Positions 20,416 to 20,689 of a DNA stretch of 20,689 bases are shown here, one piece after another (position 1 is the stretch's first letter; each line of letters starts with the position of its first letter). Source of the DNA: CAYLOP01 sp964385305 (GTDB lineage: Bacteria; Chloroflexota; Anaerolineae; Anaerolineales; E44-bin32). The notes below the pieces were generated by a model, which worked only from the letters and a program-made list of their open reading frames with translations, did no database searches and was not told the DNA's origin. Both the position numbers and the translations under genes were made by a program. The stretch spans positions 1 to 20,689 of the forward strand of contig CAYLOP010000045.1 of NCBI GenBank assembly GCA_964385305.1, written 5' to 3'.

Positions 20416-20689
20416 GTGCGCTTTCACCTCTCCATGGAATTCTAGAGAACCTGACCCAATTCTAAGCCACAATTGCGAAATGCGGCATCCATTCAATGCG
20501 TGTACGTTTGGATCGTTGGCGGGGAGGTCCCGTGGGATGAAGATGCACAAAGACGTAAATCAACATATGCTGGGTCGGCGAATTGGGCAATTAGAGCCTA
20601 TCTGTAGATGATCGCTGGAGGTTAGCCGAAATAGATATCTAAGAGGAGAGATATTATCCGCCTTATGTGGGTAGATCGTGTTATTCGTT
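20416..20689. other. Right-end non-coding stretch with possible divergent regulatory signals
   Basis: 274 nt without a confident gene. On the - strand, TAGAAT occurs twice 20 nt apart (plus 20439-20444 and 20459-20464). Either could serve as a -10 box for the flavoprotein, though no good -35 is paired with it. TAGATATCTA (20632-20641) is a 10-nt palindrome on the + strand. AGGAGAG follows at 20644-20650, and ATG 20665 opens MWVDRVIR to the window edge. Too little is left to name a gene. Confidence 0.3.
20424..20430 (-). promoter_or_regulatory. Shine-Dalgarno deciding the start of the flavoprotein gene
   Basis: On the - strand GAGGTGA, a seven-base match to the anti-Shine-Dalgarno, lies 8 nt before GTG 20415. 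It argues against the longer frame from ATG 20550 and against GTG 20427, which lies within the site. Confidence 0.7.

Noticed and set aside
20416..20550. 45-residue N-terminal extension of the flavoprotein
   Set aside because: The extension precedes the FAD-binding fold with no known domain. A seven-base Shine-Dalgarno match sits just before GTG 20415.

Overview
The window is one end-to-end bacterial ribosomal-protein supercluster followed by two accessory genes. From about position 1 to 17.5 kb everything is on the + strand, tightly packed and in the conserved order: tuf (3' end only), rpsJ, rplC, rplD, rplW, rplB, rpsS, rplV, rpsC, rplP, rpmC, rpsQ, rplN, rplX, rplE, rpsN, rpsH, rplF, rplR, rpsE, rpmD, rplO, secY, adk, map, rpmJ, rpsM, rpsK, rpsD, rpoA, rplQ, truA, rplM, rpsI. 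A GC-rich hairpin with a T-rich tail follows rpsI. After it come a + strand gene for a tetrapyrrole-methylase/MazG fusion protein and, convergent with it, a - strand HI0933/BaiN-type flavoprotein. The two convergent genes share a compact terminator hairpin.

The organism is probably a Chloroflexota bacterium, perhaps of the Anaerolineae type. The support is: L24 carries a C-terminal four-cysteine zinc knuckle; S14 is the short zinc form; S4 and L36 keep their cysteine sets; rplQ-truA-rplM-rpsI follows rpoA; moderate-to-high GC; several GTG starts with strong Shine-Dalgarno sites. This is inference from remembered family features, not from a database search.

The genes work together as the translation/secretion/transcription core: EF-Tu, ribosomal proteins of both subunits, the SecY translocon channel, adenylate kinase, methionine aminopeptidase, the RNA polymerase alpha subunit and a tRNA pseudouridine synthase. 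Many junctions are coupled by overlaps (TAATG at rplW/rplB; TGATG at rpsS/rplV; ATGA at rpmC/rpsQ, rpsQ/rplN and adk/map; 8 nt at rpsE/rpmD). infA, expected between map and rpmJ in the commonest arrangement, is absent; only 15 nt separate those two genes.

I see no mobile element, CRISPR array, tRNA, rRNA or obvious horizontally acquired island, and no dramatically new system. What merits a second look lies in the few long spacers (rpsJ-rplC, rpsH-rplF, rplR-rpsE, rpsM-rpsK, rpsD-rpoA). They hold inverted repeats that could be regulatory RNA, and short open frames, some of which end exactly on the next gene's start codon. Two protein oddities also stand out: a missing zinc-ligand cysteine in the adenylate kinase LID, and substitutions in the L3 loop. 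No stretch above 300 bases lacks a gene; the longest are 195 nt (382-576) and the right end (20416-20689).
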